Shown: positions 63,177-64,000 of the stretch, in pieces | How positions within the stretch are numbered: position 1 is the first letter of the stretch | Layout of the letters: each line of letters opens with the position of its first letter | Source: Tahibacter aquaticus | GTDB lineage: Bacteria > Pseudomonadota > Gammaproteobacteria > Xanthomonadales > Rhodanobacteraceae | NCBI RefSeq assembly: GCF_004363655.1 | Contig: NZ_SNZH01000009.1 | Span: 124,792 to 188,791 of the forward strand | DNA length: 64,000 bases | Direction of reading: 5' to 3' | Position numbers and translations under genes: made by a program | Notes under the pieces: generated by a model | Database searches by the model: none | What the model was told of the DNA's origin: nothing | Seen by the model: the letters and a program-made list of their open reading frames with translations, nothing else

Positions 63177-64000
63177 ATGACACAGACTCAGTCAATCGCC
63201 GGGCGGGTGTCGGCTACGCCGCAAGTGCAGGATGATCCCGTCGCGATCGTCGCACTGGCCTGCAACTATCCTGGCGCGCCCGACATCGCGTCGCTTTGGC
63301 GACTGGCGATCGATGGCCGCAGCGCGCTCGGGCCCGCTCCGGCAGGGCGCTGGTTCGCAGTACCGCCGCGCGGTGGTTTTGTCGATGGTGCCTATCCGCA
63401 GGCGTTCGACGCGCCGTTCTTCGACCTTTCTCCAGCCGAGGCGCTGGCGCTCGATCCGCAGCAGCGGCTGCTGCTCGAAACCGGCTGGCGTGCGCTGGAA
63501 GATGCCGGAATATCGACCGAGCCCGAAGCGGGCAAGCCGATCGGCGTCTTTGTCGCCATCAGCACCACCGACTATCAATGGGCGCAATTGTGGAATCCCG
63601 GTGCGGGCAGGGTAGATCCGTTCACCGCGACCGGTCTGTCGTTCGCCGCTGCGGCCGGGCGGCTTTCCTACAGCTTCGGCTTCACCGGGCCGAGCATGGC
63701 GATCGACACGGCGTGTTCCTCCTCGCTGGTGGCGCTGCATCAGGCGCGCCGCGCCATACTGAATGGCGAATGCGAGGCGGCTTTGGTCGCTGGGGTGAAC
63801 GCCTTGCTCACGCCCAATCTGTTCGGCTGCCTGGGCTCGCTCAACCTGCTTTCGCCGGACGGCGTTTGCCGCGCTTTCGATGGCGCGGCAAACGGCTATG
63901 TCCGCGCCGAAGGCTGCGGCGCGGTGGTACTCAAGCCGTATTCGGCGGCGCTGCGCGACGGCAATCGCGTCGTCGCGCTGCTGCGCGGCTCTGCGGTCAA
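63177..64000 (+). CDS. modular (type I) polyketide synthase, N-terminal ketosynthase domain, truncated by the window
   Basis: 274 codons from the ATG at 63177 are in the window; the frame is open to the edge. The ketosynthase opens at about residue 22 (DDPVAIVALACNYPGAPDIA) and shows LDPQQRLLLETGWRALEDAG and the active-site cysteine in DTACSSSL (C180). The two catalytic histidines would lie beyond the edge. A ribosome site (GGGGGA) precedes the start closely. The N-terminal position of the KS without a loading domain suggests an iterative or PUFA/aryl-type PKS, or a module fed by another protein; the rest is needed to decide. Confidence 0.93.
   Translation, partial: MTQTQSIAGRVSATPQVQDDPVAIVALACNYPGAPDIASLWRLAIDGRSALGPAPAGRWFAVPPRGGFVDGAYPQAFDAPFFDLSPAEALALDPQQRLLLETGWRALEDAGISTEPEAGKPIGVFVAISTTDYQWAQLWNPGAGRVDPFTATGLSFAAAAGRLSYSFGFTGPSMAIDTACSSSLVALHQARRAILNGECEAALVAGVNALLTPNLFGCLGSLNLLSPDGVCRAFDGAANGYVRAEGCGAVVLKPYSAALRDGNRVVALLRGSAV

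Overview
The window is high-GC DNA with dense coding, mostly GTG/ATG starts and many 1-4 nt gene overlaps. Several gene families point to a gammaproteobacterium of the Xanthomonadales (Rhodanobacter/Dokdonella/Lysobacter-like): an Oar-type TonB-dependent receptor, an ECF sigma factor coupled to a TPR protein kinase, a BlaI/M56 pair, and very large Sec-exported repeat proteins ending in a short Phe-rich tail. The taxon is inferred from these families; there is no rRNA gene in the window. No tRNA, rRNA, CRISPR array or transposase gene was seen.

Layout. 1-6.3 kb: a minus-strand sugar-acid cluster (TonB receptor, IlvD/Edd dehydratase, KDGal kinase, KDPGal aldolase and the start of one more gene). 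7.0-10.8 kb: a BlaI repressor, M56 membrane protease and penicillin-binding-type serine hydrolase operon with a paired operator around its promoter. 11-13 kb: an SDR with a divergent HTH regulator, and a bacterial TrmY homologue. 13.1-16.4 kb: a broken DUF11 gene and an intact secreted metalloprotease. 16.5-21.4 kb: SDR and O-methyltransferase genes divergent from a TetR gene, then a two-gene ABC exporter. 21.5-22.6 kb: decayed coding sequence. 22.7-35.1 kb: a glycan or glycolipid cluster with a GT2, a UbiA-type prenyltransferase, a membrane protein fused to a triterpene-cyclase-like domain, UDP-glucuronate decarboxylase, a 1486-residue sulfotransferase/coiled-coil/double glycosyltransferase, and a large membrane protein.

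35.2-55.7 kb: two copies of a 180-bp inverted-repeat-ended element bracket a 20-kb secretome region. It holds a DHFR-like gene, a delta-60-repeat protein, a glyoxalase-fold gene, and two paralogous two-gene modules. Each module is a small exported protein (about 195 aa, DGCVxxHRP motif) overlapping by ATGA a giant exported HExxHxxGxxHP protein (2510 and 2409 aa) that carries Ig-like, PD40-propeller and fibronectin-III-like domains. 55.7-59.0 kb: ECF sigma factor and TPR protein kinase. 59.2-62.0 kb: an unrecognised gene and a zinc-ribbon SDR. 63.2 kb to the right edge: the ketosynthase start of a modular polyketide synthase.

Strongest candidates for something undescribed are (i) the duplicated small-protein/giant-zincin modules and the shared C-terminal tail, (ii) the membrane protein fused to a DxDDTA/QW domain next to a UbiA enzyme with an altered Asp motif, and (iii) the dispersed inverted-repeat element.
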